A stretch of 64,000 nucleotides of DNA from Streptomyces sp. NBC_00273. Its GTDB lineage: Bacteria; Actinomycetota; Actinomycetes; Streptomycetales; Streptomycetaceae. The stretch is taken from NCBI RefSeq assembly GCF_036178145.1, contig NZ_CP108067.1, forward strand, positions 5,642,001 through 5,706,000. The letters are read 5' to 3'. The notes under the pieces are model-generated. The model saw only the letters and a program-made list of their open reading frames with translations, had not been told where the DNA came from and ran no database searches. This document shows positions 1 to 7,711 of this stretch, one piece after another (position 1 is the first letter of the stretch; every line of letters starts with the position of its first letter). Both the position numbers and the translations under genes were made by a program.

Positions 1-24
1 TGCGATGGTCTCTTCCACGCCCAT
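1..24 (-). CDS. start of a gene running off the left edge (partial)
   Basis: A minus-strand ATG at 24 is preceded, reading on the minus strand, by GAGGAG at good spacing. Only eight codons (MGVEETIA) lie inside the window. The reading frame stays open to the edge. No function can be given. It is divergent from the HTH/TPR regulator at 241, so the 216 bases between them should hold both promoters. Confidence 0.4.
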
Positions 25-240
25 CACAACTCCTCGGTTCACCCGGGGTTACGGGCGTAAACCCGGCGGCGGGCGGAGCATCGATCCTGCATACGGGGCG
101 CACTGATGCACGCGTGGGGGCGCGTAGGAGGCCGGAGCGCCGGAGTTGGGTAGCGACACGACGCAGAGCGGAAGATTCTCCGCACATCAGGCGGGAAGTG
201 ATCATTCCAACGGATCACCCGCGGTCAGCAGGGGGTTTTC

Positions 241-1620
241 ATGGCAGCCAGGCCTCTCGTCGCCCGCCAGCCGAACGAACGGCTGCAGGCGCTCATCCAG
301 GAAGCCGGGTGCTCCAACGCCGGGCTCGCTCGGCGCGTGAACATGTGCGGGGCCGAGCACGGCCTCGATCTCCGCTACGACAAGACCTCCGTGGCCCGGT
401 GGCTGCGCGGCCAGCAGCCGCGCGGCCGGGCTCCCGGGATCATCGCCGAGGCGCTCGGGCGCAAACTCGGCCGGACCGTCACCATCGACGAGATCGGCAT
501 GGCCAACGGGAAGAACCTCGCCTCCGGCGTCGGCCTGCAGTTCTCCCCGACCGTCGTCGGCGCGATCGAGCAGGTCTGCGAGCTGTGGCGCAGCGACGTC
601 GGCCGCCGGGACTTCCTCGCGGGCTCCAGCGTGGCCGCCTCCGCGCTCGTGGAGCCGAGCCGCGACTGGCTGATCACCGGGGCCGACACCCAGGTCGCCC
701 GCAGCGGCGGCTCGCGGGTCGGCATGCCGGACGTGGAGGCGGTCCGGGCGACCACCGAGGCCCTCAAGGACCTCGACCACCGCTTCGGCAGCGGGCACGT
801 CCGGCCGGTGGTCGTGCACTACCTCAACTCGGTGGTGTCCGGGCTGATCGGCGGCTCCTACCGGGAACCCGTCGGGCGGGCCCTGTTCGCGTCGGTGGCC
901 CGGCTGACGGAGCTCGCCGGCTACATGGCGGTGGACACGGGCCAGCCGGGCCTGGCCCAGCGGTACTACATCCAGGCGCTGCGCCTCGCCCAGGCGGCGG
1001 GGGACCGGGCGTACGGGGGCTACGTGCTCGCGGCGTCCATGAGCCACCTCGCCGCCGAACTGGGTAACCCGCGGGAGATCGCGCAGCTGGCGCGGGCCGC
1101 CCAGGAGGGGACGCGGGGGCAGGTCACCCCGCGGGTCGAGGCCATGTTCTACGCGGCCGAGGCGCGCGGCCACGCGCTGCTCGGGGACGCCCGGGCGACG
1201 GCGGTGCTGTCCGGGCGGGCGGTGAGCGCGCTGGAGCGGGCGGAGCCGGAGTCGGGTGACGACCCGGTGTGGATCCGCCACTTCGACGCGGCGTACCTCG
1301 CGGACGAGCTGGCGCACTGCCACCGCGACCTGGGCCAGGCGGACGCGGCGGCCAGGCGGGCGGAGGAGGCCCTACGGGGCCTGCCGGCGGGCAAGGCGCG
1401 CCGCCGGGCCATCGGGCTGCTGCTGCTGGCGGCGGCGCAGGTGCAGCAGCGGGAAGTGGAACAGGCCTGCCTGACGGCGACGCAGGCGGCGGAACTGCTG
1501 GAGGGGCTCCGCTCGAACCGGGGCGTGGAGTACCTGGACGACTTCCGGGCGCGGCTGGAGCCGTACCGGGAGGAGGCGGCGGTGCGGGAGTTCGCGGCGC
1601 GGCTGGAGGTGACGGCGTAG
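241..1620 (+). CDS. HTH/TPR transcriptional regulator, NsdA-like family
   Basis: A 459-aa cytoplasmic protein. The first ~95 residues form a helix-turn-helix-like region typical of actinobacterial regulators that choose between binding and TPR signalling (PNERLQALIQEAGCSNAGLA, then KTSVARWLRG). The rest is alpha-helical with TPR-like repeats (for example LAQRYYIQALRLAQAAGD and QADAAARRAEEAL). This architecture matches the Streptomyces NsdA type of negative developmental regulators, but several paralogues exist, so no symbol is given. The ATG at 241 is used because the HTH begins right after it. It stands alone: the gene upstream is divergent, and the next gene has its own ribosome site. Family membership is firm; the regulated process is inference. 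Confidence 0.8.
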   Translation: MAARPLVARQPNERLQALIQEAGCSNAGLARRVNMCGAEHGLDLRYDKTSVARWLRGQQPRGRAPGIIAEALGRKLGRTVTIDEIGMANGKNLASGVGLQFSPTVVGAIEQVCELWRSDVGRRDFLAGSSVAASALVEPSRDWLITGADTQVARSGGSRVGMPDVEAVRATTEALKDLDHRFGSGHVRPVVVHYLNSVVSGLIGGSYREPVGRALFASVARLTELAGYMAVDTGQPGLAQRYYIQALRLAQAAGDRAYGGYVLAASMSHLAAELGNPREIAQLARAAQEGTRGQVTPRVEAMFYAAEARGHALLGDARATAVLSGRAVSALERAEPESGDDPVWIRHFDAAYLADELAHCHRDLGQADAAARRAEEALRGLPAGKARRRAIGLLLLAAAQVQQREVEQACLTATQAAELLEGLRSNRGVEYLDDFRARLEPYREEAAVREFAARLEVTA

Positions 1621-1739
1621 GGGGCGTCCTGCCGGTCGGGGCCGGACCGGGTTCGGGGTGCTCTCACGGTGGCGGTGCGTGACGGGGTAGCGTGACCTGA
1701 CGGTTCCGTACGGTCGGGCTAGTCGGAGAAGGAGTCCCG

Positions 1740-3251
1740 GTGACGCAGAGCGGACAAGGGGGCGCCCCCCAGCCGGGTGCCCCGTGGGGTCCGGACCCGG
1801 CCTCCGGATACCCGGCGTACCCGGAGCAGCCCCAGCAGCCCCAGCAGCAGCCCGGGGCCGCGTACGGATACCCGCAGGCCTATCCCGACCCGCAGGCCTA
1901 CCCCGGCCCGGAGGCCGCGCCCGGGCACGTGGTGGGGCCCGGCTACGAGGGGCCGGGGGATCCGCACGGCTACGGCTACCCCCCGCTGCCCGAGGCGGCG
2001 ACGCAGTACATTCCGCCGGTCCCGGGCGGTCCCGGCCACGACGAGGCGGCCACGCAGTACATTCCGCCGGTCCCGGGCGGTCCCGGCCACGACGAGGCGG
2101 CCACGCAGTACATTCCGCCGGTCCCGGCCGGTCCCGGCCACGACGAGGCGGCCACGCAGTACATTCCGCCGGTCCCGGCCGGTCCCGGCCACGACGAGGC
2201 GGCCACGCAGTACATTCCGCCGGTCCCGGCCGGTCCCGGCCACGACGAGGCGGCCACGCAGTACATCCCGCCGGTCCCGGCCGCTCCCGGCCACGGCGAG
2301 GCGGCGACCCAGTACATCCCGCCGGTCCCGGCGGCCCCCGGGCACGGCGAGGCGGCGACGCAGTACATACCGCCCGTCCCCGCCGACCGTGCCGTAGACG
2401 GGTTCGACGGGCTCTTCCGGGGCGACGACTCCGCCGGGCAGACCCAGCACCTGCCGCCCGTCCAGGAGCCCGTGCTGCGCCAGCCGCCGCGCCGCCCCCG
2501 TCCGGCCCGCCCGCAACAGCCCCAGTACCAGCAGCAGCCCCAGCACCAGCAGCAAGCCCAGTTCCAGCAGCCGCACCCGCAGCAGCAGTACGCCGCGCCC
2601 CCGCCGCCTCAGGAGCCCGCGCGCAAGGTCTCGCCCGCGATCATCGGCGCGGTGGTCATCGGCCTGGCCGTCGTCGGGCTCGGCGTCGGTGCGCTGCTCG
2701 CCGACGGCAAGCCGCAGAACAACGACCCCGGCGCGGTCGCCGGAGCCCCGACCGCGAGCGGCGGCTCCGCGGCCCCCGGCGGCGAGGCCCCCGTCGACCC
2801 GGCCCGTTCGCAGGCCGTCCAGCTGGACAAGCTCCTCGCGGACAGCAACGACAGCCGGGCCTCGGTGATCAAGGCCGTGGAGGACATCAAGGGCTGTGAC
2901 AACCTCGACCAAGCGGCCGCCGACCTGCGCAACGCGGCCCGCCAGCGCGAGGAGCTCGTCACCCGACTCCAGGAGCTGAAGGTGGACCAGCTCCCGGACC
3001 ACGCGAAGCTGTCCGCGTCCCTGACCAAGGCCTGGCAGTCGTCCGCGGACGCCGACAACAGCTACGCGGCCTGGGCGGACGACGTGGACGACGACAAGTG
3101 CAAGGACGGCAAGGCCAAGGTCACCAAGAACGCCTCCGAGGGCAACCGGTCGAGCGGCGAGGCGACCAAGGCCAAGGAGCCCGCCGCGACCATGTGGAAC
3201 GCGATCGCCGGCAAGTACGGCCTCACCAAGCGGGACAAGTCCCAGCTCTGA
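1740..3251 (+). CDS. Pro/Gln-rich single-pass membrane protein with 17-aa tandem repeats
   Basis: A 503-aa protein starting at GTG 1740 after AGAAGGAG. Residues 1-280 are cytoplasmic-type low complexity: a Tyr/Pro/Gln-rich start, then eight near-identical 17-residue repeats built on EAATQYIPPVP (residues 85-220), then a Gln/Pro tract. One transmembrane helix lies near residues 292-317 (SPAIIGAVVIGLAVVGLGVG). The outer C-terminal part (about 185 residues) is charged and helical with two Cys residues, possibly disulfide-bonded. No enzyme motif is seen. Proteins with this layout are common unknowns in Streptomyces and a role at the cell envelope is only a guess. It converges with the lipoprotein gene at 3273. 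Confidence 0.8.
   Translation: MTQSGQGGAPQPGAPWGPDPASGYPAYPEQPQQPQQQPGAAYGYPQAYPDPQAYPGPEAAPGHVVGPGYEGPGDPHGYGYPPLPEAATQYIPPVPGGPGHDEAATQYIPPVPGGPGHDEAATQYIPPVPAGPGHDEAATQYIPPVPAGPGHDEAATQYIPPVPAGPGHDEAATQYIPPVPAAPGHGEAATQYIPPVPAAPGHGEAATQYIPPVPADRAVDGFDGLFRGDDSAGQTQHLPPVQEPVLRQPPRRPRPARPQQPQYQQQPQHQQQAQFQQPHPQQQYAAPPPPQEPARKVSPAIIGAVVIGLAVVGLGVGALLADGKPQNNDPGAVAGAPTASGGSAAPGGEAPVDPARSQAVQLDKLLADSNDSRASVIKAVEDIKGCDNLDQAAADLRNAARQREELVTRLQELKVDQLPDHAKLSASLTKAWQSSADADNSYAAWADDVDDDKCKDGKAKVTKNASEGNRSSGEATKAKEPAATMWNAIAGKYGLTKRDKSQL
1992..2399 (+). repeat. eight tandem 51-bp repeats inside a CDS
   Basis: Eight in-frame 51-bp units encode EAATQYIPPVP followed by GGPGHD, AGPGHD, AAPGHG or, in the last unit, ADRAVD. 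The first five units are nearly identical at DNA level; the last three drift. A degenerate ninth motif (TQHLPPV) follows downstream. The near identity points to recent expansion or ongoing homogenisation, so copy number may vary between strains. Confidence 0.9.
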
Positions 3252-3272
3252 GTCGTTGCGGGTGGTCGGGCA

Positions 3273-4568
3273 TCAGGCCATGGGCGGGGCCGTCACCAGG
3301 GTCGGGGTCATGTCCAGGGACTGCTCGCCGGGCTGTGCCACGAGCCGCCCGGCCTGCACGATCTGGAAGGTGACCCGGCCGTTGACGATGCGGGGGAAGC
3401 CGGCGACGGCCCGCATGTCCTGGTAGCGCCAGCTCAGGTTCGGGGTGAGGCCTCCGGTGTTGAGCGGCTGCGACTCGTTCAGGGCGCGCTTGACCTTGCG
3501 GCCGGTGACGGGCTCGTCCTCCTCGAAGCGCTTGAGGATCTCGCTGAGCACGGTGTACGCGATCCAGGTGGTCTGCGCCCCGCTGTCTTCGGGGTCGACG
3601 GTGTCGTCGCCGAAGGCGAACTCGGAGACCACCTTCCGCATGGGTTCCCAGAGGGGATCGGCGGCCACCGGGTACCAGCTGGTCAGGTATGCCCCCTCGA
3701 AGGGGCTCTCCTTGCCGCCCGTGCGGTCCACCAGGGCCTGGCTGACGCTGCCCAGGACGGAGGAGATCTGCGGCTTCTTGCGCTGGGCGTCGGTCCGGCG
3801 GAAGGCGTCGAAGAACGTCTCGGTGCGCTCGCCGAGGACGGCGGTCACGCAGCCCTTCTCCTTTTCCTTCTCCTTGCCGGTGCCGCTGGTGTGCGCGAGG
3901 GCCTCGCGGGCCTGCGGTCCGAAGTCGGCGGAGTCCTCGGCGGCGCGGATGTCGGAGGCGTCCGCCATCTTGTTGGCCCGCAGCCCGGCGTTGAGCATGA
4001 CCGGCAGGGTGTCGGCCGCGAGGGTGTCCGGGCGGACCAGGGCGACCTGGCTGCAGGCGCGGCTCAGCTGGTGGCCGGCGCCTGCGATGAGCACGGGCTG
4101 GCCGCCGTTGACCGGGTACGACAGGGGGGACTGGAACTCCTCGGAGGAGACTCCGTAGCCGCCGATGAAGGGGATGCCCTCCGCCTCCAGCGGGGCCATG
4201 AAGGCGCGTCCGTGCTGACTGTAGGAGCCGACCACGGCGACGGCCTTCTCGGCGACGGCCTTGCGGGCGCAGTCGGCGGCGCCGGAGGGCGTGTTCTTCT
4301 CGTTGCAGGTCAGTACGCGCAGTTTGCGACCGTTGATCCCGCCCTTGGAATTCACGTAGCGCTCGTAGGCCTTGGCCATGCCGGTCATTCCGGGCATGTT
4401 CGTCGCTTTGGTGTCTTCAGGGGCGAAGGTCATGACGGTGACGGTTCTCCCGGAGTCCCCCGAGCCCCCGGGGAGCGTCCCGCACCCGGCGATGAGACAC
4501 GCGCCCATGGCCGTGGCCGCGAAGGTGCGGGAGCGGGATGCGACGCGTCGCGAAAGGGTCATGTCCAT
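3273..4568 (-). CDS. ABC-type branched-chain amino acid (LivJ-like) substrate-binding lipoprotein
   Basis: A 431-aa exported lipoprotein. The ATG at 4568 is chosen because GGGCGG precedes it and it gives a clean signal: Arg-rich start, hydrophobic stretch, lipobox LIAG-C with Cys29. The mature part has the type I periplasmic-binding fold of Leu/Ile/Val-binding proteins: a long linker, YVNSKGGINGRKL, CNEKNTPSGAADCARKAV, AVVGSYSQHGRAFMAPLEAE, and a late TWIAYTVLSEILKRF helix. It should capture a small ligand outside the membrane. No permease or ATPase lies next to it, so it is either an orphan binding protein or works with a transporter encoded elsewhere. The longer frame to 4727 is rejected because it has no signal peptide at its start. 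Confidence 0.8.
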   Translation of the reverse strand: MDMTLSRRVASRSRTFAATAMGACLIAGCGTLPGGSGDSGRTVTVMTFAPEDTKATNMPGMTGMAKAYERYVNSKGGINGRKLRVLTCNEKNTPSGAADCARKAVAEKAVAVVGSYSQHGRAFMAPLEAEGIPFIGGYGVSSEEFQSPLSYPVNGGQPVLIAGAGHQLSRACSQVALVRPDTLAADTLPVMLNAGLRANKMADASDIRAAEDSADFGPQAREALAHTSGTGKEKEKEKGCVTAVLGERTETFFDAFRRTDAQRKKPQISSVLGSVSQALVDRTGGKESPFEGAYLTSWYPVAADPLWEPMRKVVSEFAFGDDTVDPEDSGAQTTWIAYTVLSEILKRFEEDEPVTGRKVKRALNESQPLNTGGLTPNLSWRYQDMRAVAGFPRIVNGRVTFQIVQAGRLVAQPGEQSLDMTPTLVTAPPMA

Positions 4569-4720
4569 GCACCATTCCGCCCCACCGGTAACTGTCGAGT
4601 GAGATGGACACAACATTGGGTGACACCGAGGTGAATTGCGGGGGTGCGGCCCCCATGAGTCCCCGTGAGTCCCCGTGGGCGCTTCAAGATCGCACTGACC
4701 AGGAACGTACGATCGAAAGC

Positions 4721-5224
4721 GTGACATTCGCCCAAGGTTCGAAGAACCCTTCCCGACGGGGCGGCCGCTCCTCCACCATGGGCGGCATGCCCCTCAATGA
4801 CATGCCGTGGTGGCGCTGGCGCAGCAACGTGCGCTCGGCGCTGCACATGCTTTCCGATCCGGTCTTCCACGAGGACACCTGGCTGACCGGCGACGAGGCG
4901 TACGGCGACATCACCGACGCCGTGTACCGGCTCGTCGAGGACACCTGGCTCGACAGCTGGTCCGCCGAGAAGTACGTCGGCACGATCTTCCGGGACTCGC
5001 AGGAGGCGGCCGTCGTCGACCTCGCCGTGCTGCGGGTGCTCCGCATCCTCCACCAGGTCGGGCCCGACGCCCCCGTCTCCGCCTACCTGGAGCACCACGC
5101 GTGGCCCGAGGCGGTACGTGCCGCGCGCGAGGCGCACGTACGGCTGGCGGAAGCCGACGGGGACGATCCGGACGTGCGACCGACATCGCTCGATGTGTTG
5201 AAGATCCTCACCCGCGCGGTGTGA
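4721..5224 (+). CDS. conserved small protein of unknown function upstream of purU
   Basis: A 167-aa soluble protein. The GTG at 4721 (AGGAACG upstream) is preferred over the in-frame ATG at 4604 because the added N-terminal 39 residues look random. Recognisable parts are MPWWRWRSNVRSALHML, DITDAVYRLVEDTWLDSW and AVVDLAVLRVLRILHQVG, giving a compact helical domain. I believe it belongs to an uncharacterised family widespread in Streptomyces, but I cannot give a function. It ends 14 bases before purU and is likely co-transcribed with it. Confidence 0.7.
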   Translation: MTFAQGSKNPSRRGGRSSTMGGMPLNDMPWWRWRSNVRSALHMLSDPVFHEDTWLTGDEAYGDITDAVYRLVEDTWLDSWSAEKYVGTIFRDSQEAAVVDLAVLRVLRILHQVGPDAPVSAYLEHHAWPEAVRAAREAHVRLAEADGDDPDVRPTSLDVLKILTRAV

Positions 5225-5238
5225 AAGGCTGTGCGGTC

Positions 5239-6117
5239 ATGAGCGACCCGCACACCGAGGCCCAGGCCCAGCCCCAGTACGTCCTGACCATGTCCTGCCC
5301 CGACAAGCAGGGCATCGTGCATGCCGTGTCGAGTTACCTCTTCATGACCGGATGCAACATCGTGGACAGCCAGCAGTTCGGAGACCGGGAGACCGGACTC
5401 TTCTTCATGCGGGTGCACTTCGAGGCCGAGCCCCCGGTGACGGTCGAGAAGCTGCGCGCCAGCTTCGCCGCGATCGGCGACTCTTTCAAGATGGACTGGC
5501 AGATCCACCGCTCCGAGGAGCGCATGCGGATCATCCTCATGGTGTCCAAGTTCGGGCACTGCCTGAACGACCTGCTGTTCCGCACGCGGATCGGCGCCCT
5601 GCCGGTCGAGATCGCGGCCGTGGTCTCCAACCACACCGACTTCGCCGAACTGGTCGGCTCCTACGACATCCCGTTCGTGCACATCCCCGTCACCAAGGAC
5701 ACGAAGGCGGAGGCGGAGGCGCAGCTCCTGGAGCTGGTGCGCGCCGAGAACGTCGACCTGGTGGTCCTGGCGCGCTACATGCAGGTGCTGTCCGACAACC
5801 TGTGCACGGAGCTGAGCGGGCGGATCATCAACATCCACCACTCGTTCCTGCCGAGCTTCAAGGGCGCGAAGCCGTACCACCAGGCGCACGCGCGCGGTGT
5901 GAAGCTGATCGGCGCGACCGCGCACTACGTGACGGCGAACCTCGACGAGGGGCCGATCATCGAGCAGGAGGTCGAGCGGGTGGGCCACGAGGTGACGCCG
6001 GACCAGCTGGTCGCGATCGGGCGGGACGTGGAGTGCCAGGCGCTCGCGCGGGCGGTGAAGTGGCACAGCGAGCACCGCGTGCTGCTCAACGGCGCCCGCA
6101 CGGTCGTCTTCGCGTAG
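5239..6117 (+). CDS. purU: formyltetrahydrofolate deformylase PurU
   Basis: A 292-aa cytoplasmic enzyme that hydrolyses 10-formyl-tetrahydrofolate to tetrahydrofolate and formate, balancing the one-carbon pool. An ACT domain occupies residues ~12-90 (YVLTMSCPDKQGIVHAVSSY). The formyltransferase-fold catalytic domain follows. Its active-site signature is intact: the Asn and His in IINIHHSFLPSFKGA, and the Asp in HYVTANLDEGPIIEQE. Length fits the family (about 280-295 aa). The ATG at 5239 follows the stop of the small upstream gene by 14 bases. The product assignment is firm. Confidence 0.95.
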   Translation: MSDPHTEAQAQPQYVLTMSCPDKQGIVHAVSSYLFMTGCNIVDSQQFGDRETGLFFMRVHFEAEPPVTVEKLRASFAAIGDSFKMDWQIHRSEERMRIILMVSKFGHCLNDLLFRTRIGALPVEIAAVVSNHTDFAELVGSYDIPFVHIPVTKDTKAEAEAQLLELVRAENVDLVVLARYMQVLSDNLCTELSGRIINIHHSFLPSFKGAKPYHQAHARGVKLIGATAHYVTANLDEGPIIEQEVERVGHEVTPDQLVAIGRDVECQALARAVKWHSEHRVLLNGARTVVFA

Positions 6118-6127
6118 CGAAGCACAG

Positions 6128-6170
6128 CCTCGCCGGCGATTGAGGCGCGGGGTCTGGAGCAGCGCCCCAG
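6128..6170 (+). repeat. Streptomyces-type intergenic repeat, copy 1
   Basis: A GC-rich motif with the core CGCCGGCGATTGAGGCGCGG, followed by GTCTGG and a GCGCCCC stretch. It lies in the gap between the convergent genes purU and the EF-hand gene. A matching inverted copy is at 6238-6285 and a related one at 29575-29645. As I recall, units of this type are scattered through intergenic DNA of many Streptomyces genomes; a hairpin or terminator role is possible. Confidence 0.6.
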
Positions 6171-6237
6171 GAAGCCGGGCCGCAGGGACCGGATACCGGT
6201 GCGGGGCGCGGTGGGCCCGCGCGGGCCGGCTGCTGGG

Positions 6238-6285
6238 GGCGCTGCCCCCAGACCCCCGCGCCTCACATGCCGGCGGGGCCGAATC
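6238..6285 (-). repeat. Streptomyces-type intergenic repeat, copy 2 (inverted)
   Basis: Read on the minus strand this is the same unit as 6128-6170: GCCGGCATGTGAGGCGCGGG, then GTCTGGGGG and GCGCCCCC. The two copies face each other across about 67 bases between convergent genes and could pair into a large transcript hairpin that ends transcription from both sides. Confidence 0.6.
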
Positions 6286-6327
6286 GTGCCGGCGCAGCCG
6301 GATGTACTGCCGAGCGCGCCGCAGGCG

Positions 6328-6846
6328 TTACGCGTCGGGGGCTTCCACGCCGCAGTAGCCCGCGAAGGCCGCCAGGATCTCGTCCTCCGAGATGCGGCCG
6401 TCCTGGTCCGCGTCCAGGGCGGCGGCCACCTGGGTGGCCAGCTCCGGGGCCGTGCCCAGGACGCGCAGGACCCGGGCGGCGTTCGGCGGGATCGTGCCGC
6501 CGCCGTCCTCGTCCGCCACCGCGATCACGGCCCGCAGGAACGGTCGCGCGATCTCCGCGAACCGCTCCGGGTTGTCGCGCAGCCGCTTCGCGGCCCCGGT
6601 GATGAACTCCTCGCGGGACACCCGCTGGTCCCCGTCGACGTCCGCGATGCCGGCCATTCCCTGCCAGAAGGCCTCGGCGCCCGCGAAGACGGCCTGGCCC
6701 TTGTCCGACCGGGCGGTGGTACCGAATTCGGCCAGGACGGCCTTCGCGGCAGCGCTGAAGTCCTCCCGGTCGATATACCCGGACCCGTCCTGGTCGAAGG
6801 TGGCGAATCGGGCGGCGATCTTGCGCTCGTATTCTGCGCTGTCCAT
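6328..6846 (-). CDS. EF-hand calcium-binding protein (calerythrin-like)
   Basis: A 172-aa soluble protein with four EF-hand loops: DQDGSGYIDRED, DVDGDQRVSREE, DEDGGGTIPPNA and DADQDGRISEDE. Loops 2 and 4 carry all canonical ligands, ending in Glu. Loop 1 ends in Asp, and loop 3 ends in Ala, so loop 3 probably binds calcium poorly or not at all. Size and layout fit the calerythrin/sarcoplasmic calcium-binding family found in Streptomyces, thought to buffer or sense calcium. It is transcribed alone, facing purU. Confidence 0.9.
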   Translation of the reverse strand: MDSAEYERKIAARFATFDQDGSGYIDREDFSAAAKAVLAEFGTTARSDKGQAVFAGAEAFWQGMAGIADVDGDQRVSREEFITGAAKRLRDNPERFAEIARPFLRAVIAVADEDGGGTIPPNAARVLRVLGTAPELATQVAAALDADQDGRISEDEILAAFAGYCGVEAPDA

Positions 6847-7147
6847 TTCGGCGTTCCGCCTTCACATGTGCAGTGGGGTTCAGATCAAGACAAGGAAGGA
6901 GCGTAAGCCCTTTGCGGCCTGCGCGTTAAGCGAAGCGGTCAAGGGGGCGGCCGCATCGAACCCGCGCACGGGGAGCGCGGTGGGGCGCGTACACCTGTCC
7001 CCATGTGCCGTCGGGCGTACCACCGTTCACGCCCTGCCACGCCTCTATCACGCAGGGCGCACTTCCAGGGAGAGGTTCTTCCAAAACAGGCGCGATCCGC
7101 CATGTGCCCACTACATTCGTTGAGTCGACACACGGCTGGGGGCATTC

Positions 7148-7711
7148 ATGCCGAAGGACTCACCACCGCGCTGGGACCGCCGCATGCAGCAGCGGCTCGC
7201 CCGTGGCGAAGCCGCCGCGCTCGGGGAACTGTACGACCGCTTCGCCTCGCTCGTGCACAGCCTGGCGCACCGGGTACTGGGCGACGAGAAAGCGGCGGAC
7301 CGGATCACCCGAGAGGTCTTCGGCTACATCTGGGAGAACCCGGACGCCTACGACCCCAAGCAGGGCTCCATGCGCTCCTGGGTCGCCCGGATCACCCAGG
7401 GCCAGGCGGTGGCCCGCCTGCGCCAGGCCGAGCTGGGCCGCGGCTCGCGCGAGGAGCTGGAGCAGAAGGTGCGCACCGCCAATGCGGCCGCACGCGCCGA
7501 CTACATCGTCACCTCGATGCCCGCGCCCCTGCGCGCCGCGCTGGAACTCGCCTACTTCAAGCGGCGGGACTACCGGCAGGCCGCCGCCGACCTGCAGATC
7601 AGCGAGGACGAGGCGCGGCGCAGGCTGCGGCTCGGGCTGCAGTTGCTGTCGACCGCCAACGCCCTCCCGCAGGAGGAAACCGCCCAGTCCGGATATGGAA
7701 CGCCCCGATGA
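7148..7711 (+). CDS. ECF-family RNA polymerase sigma factor
   Basis: A 187-aa protein with sigma region 2 at about residues 25-90 (GELYDRFASLVHSLAHRVLG, TREVFGYIWENPDAYDP, GSMRSWVARITQGQAVARLR) and a degenerate region 4 at ~125-175 (PAPLRAALELAYFKRRDYRQ, then AAADLQISEDEARRRLRLG). It should direct RNA polymerase to a small regulon once freed from its anti-sigma factor. The stop overlaps the start of that partner by ATGA, so the two are translationally coupled. The 301 bases upstream (6847-7147) hold no gene and must carry its promoter. The signal it responds to is unknown. Confidence 0.88.
   Translation: MPKDSPPRWDRRMQQRLARGEAAALGELYDRFASLVHSLAHRVLGDEKAADRITREVFGYIWENPDAYDPKQGSMRSWVARITQGQAVARLRQAELGRGSREELEQKVRTANAAARADYIVTSMPAPLRAALELAYFKRRDYRQAAADLQISEDEARRRLRLGLQLLSTANALPQEETAQSGYGTPR

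Noticed and set aside
1992..2399. Possible CRISPR-like array
   Set aside because: The units are contiguous, in frame and encode a protein repeat; there are no unique spacers.
4604..4720. N-terminal extension of the protein upstream of purU
   Set aside because: The 39 extra residues have no conserved look, overlap the lipoprotein promoter region, and the GTG at 4721 has a better ribosome site.
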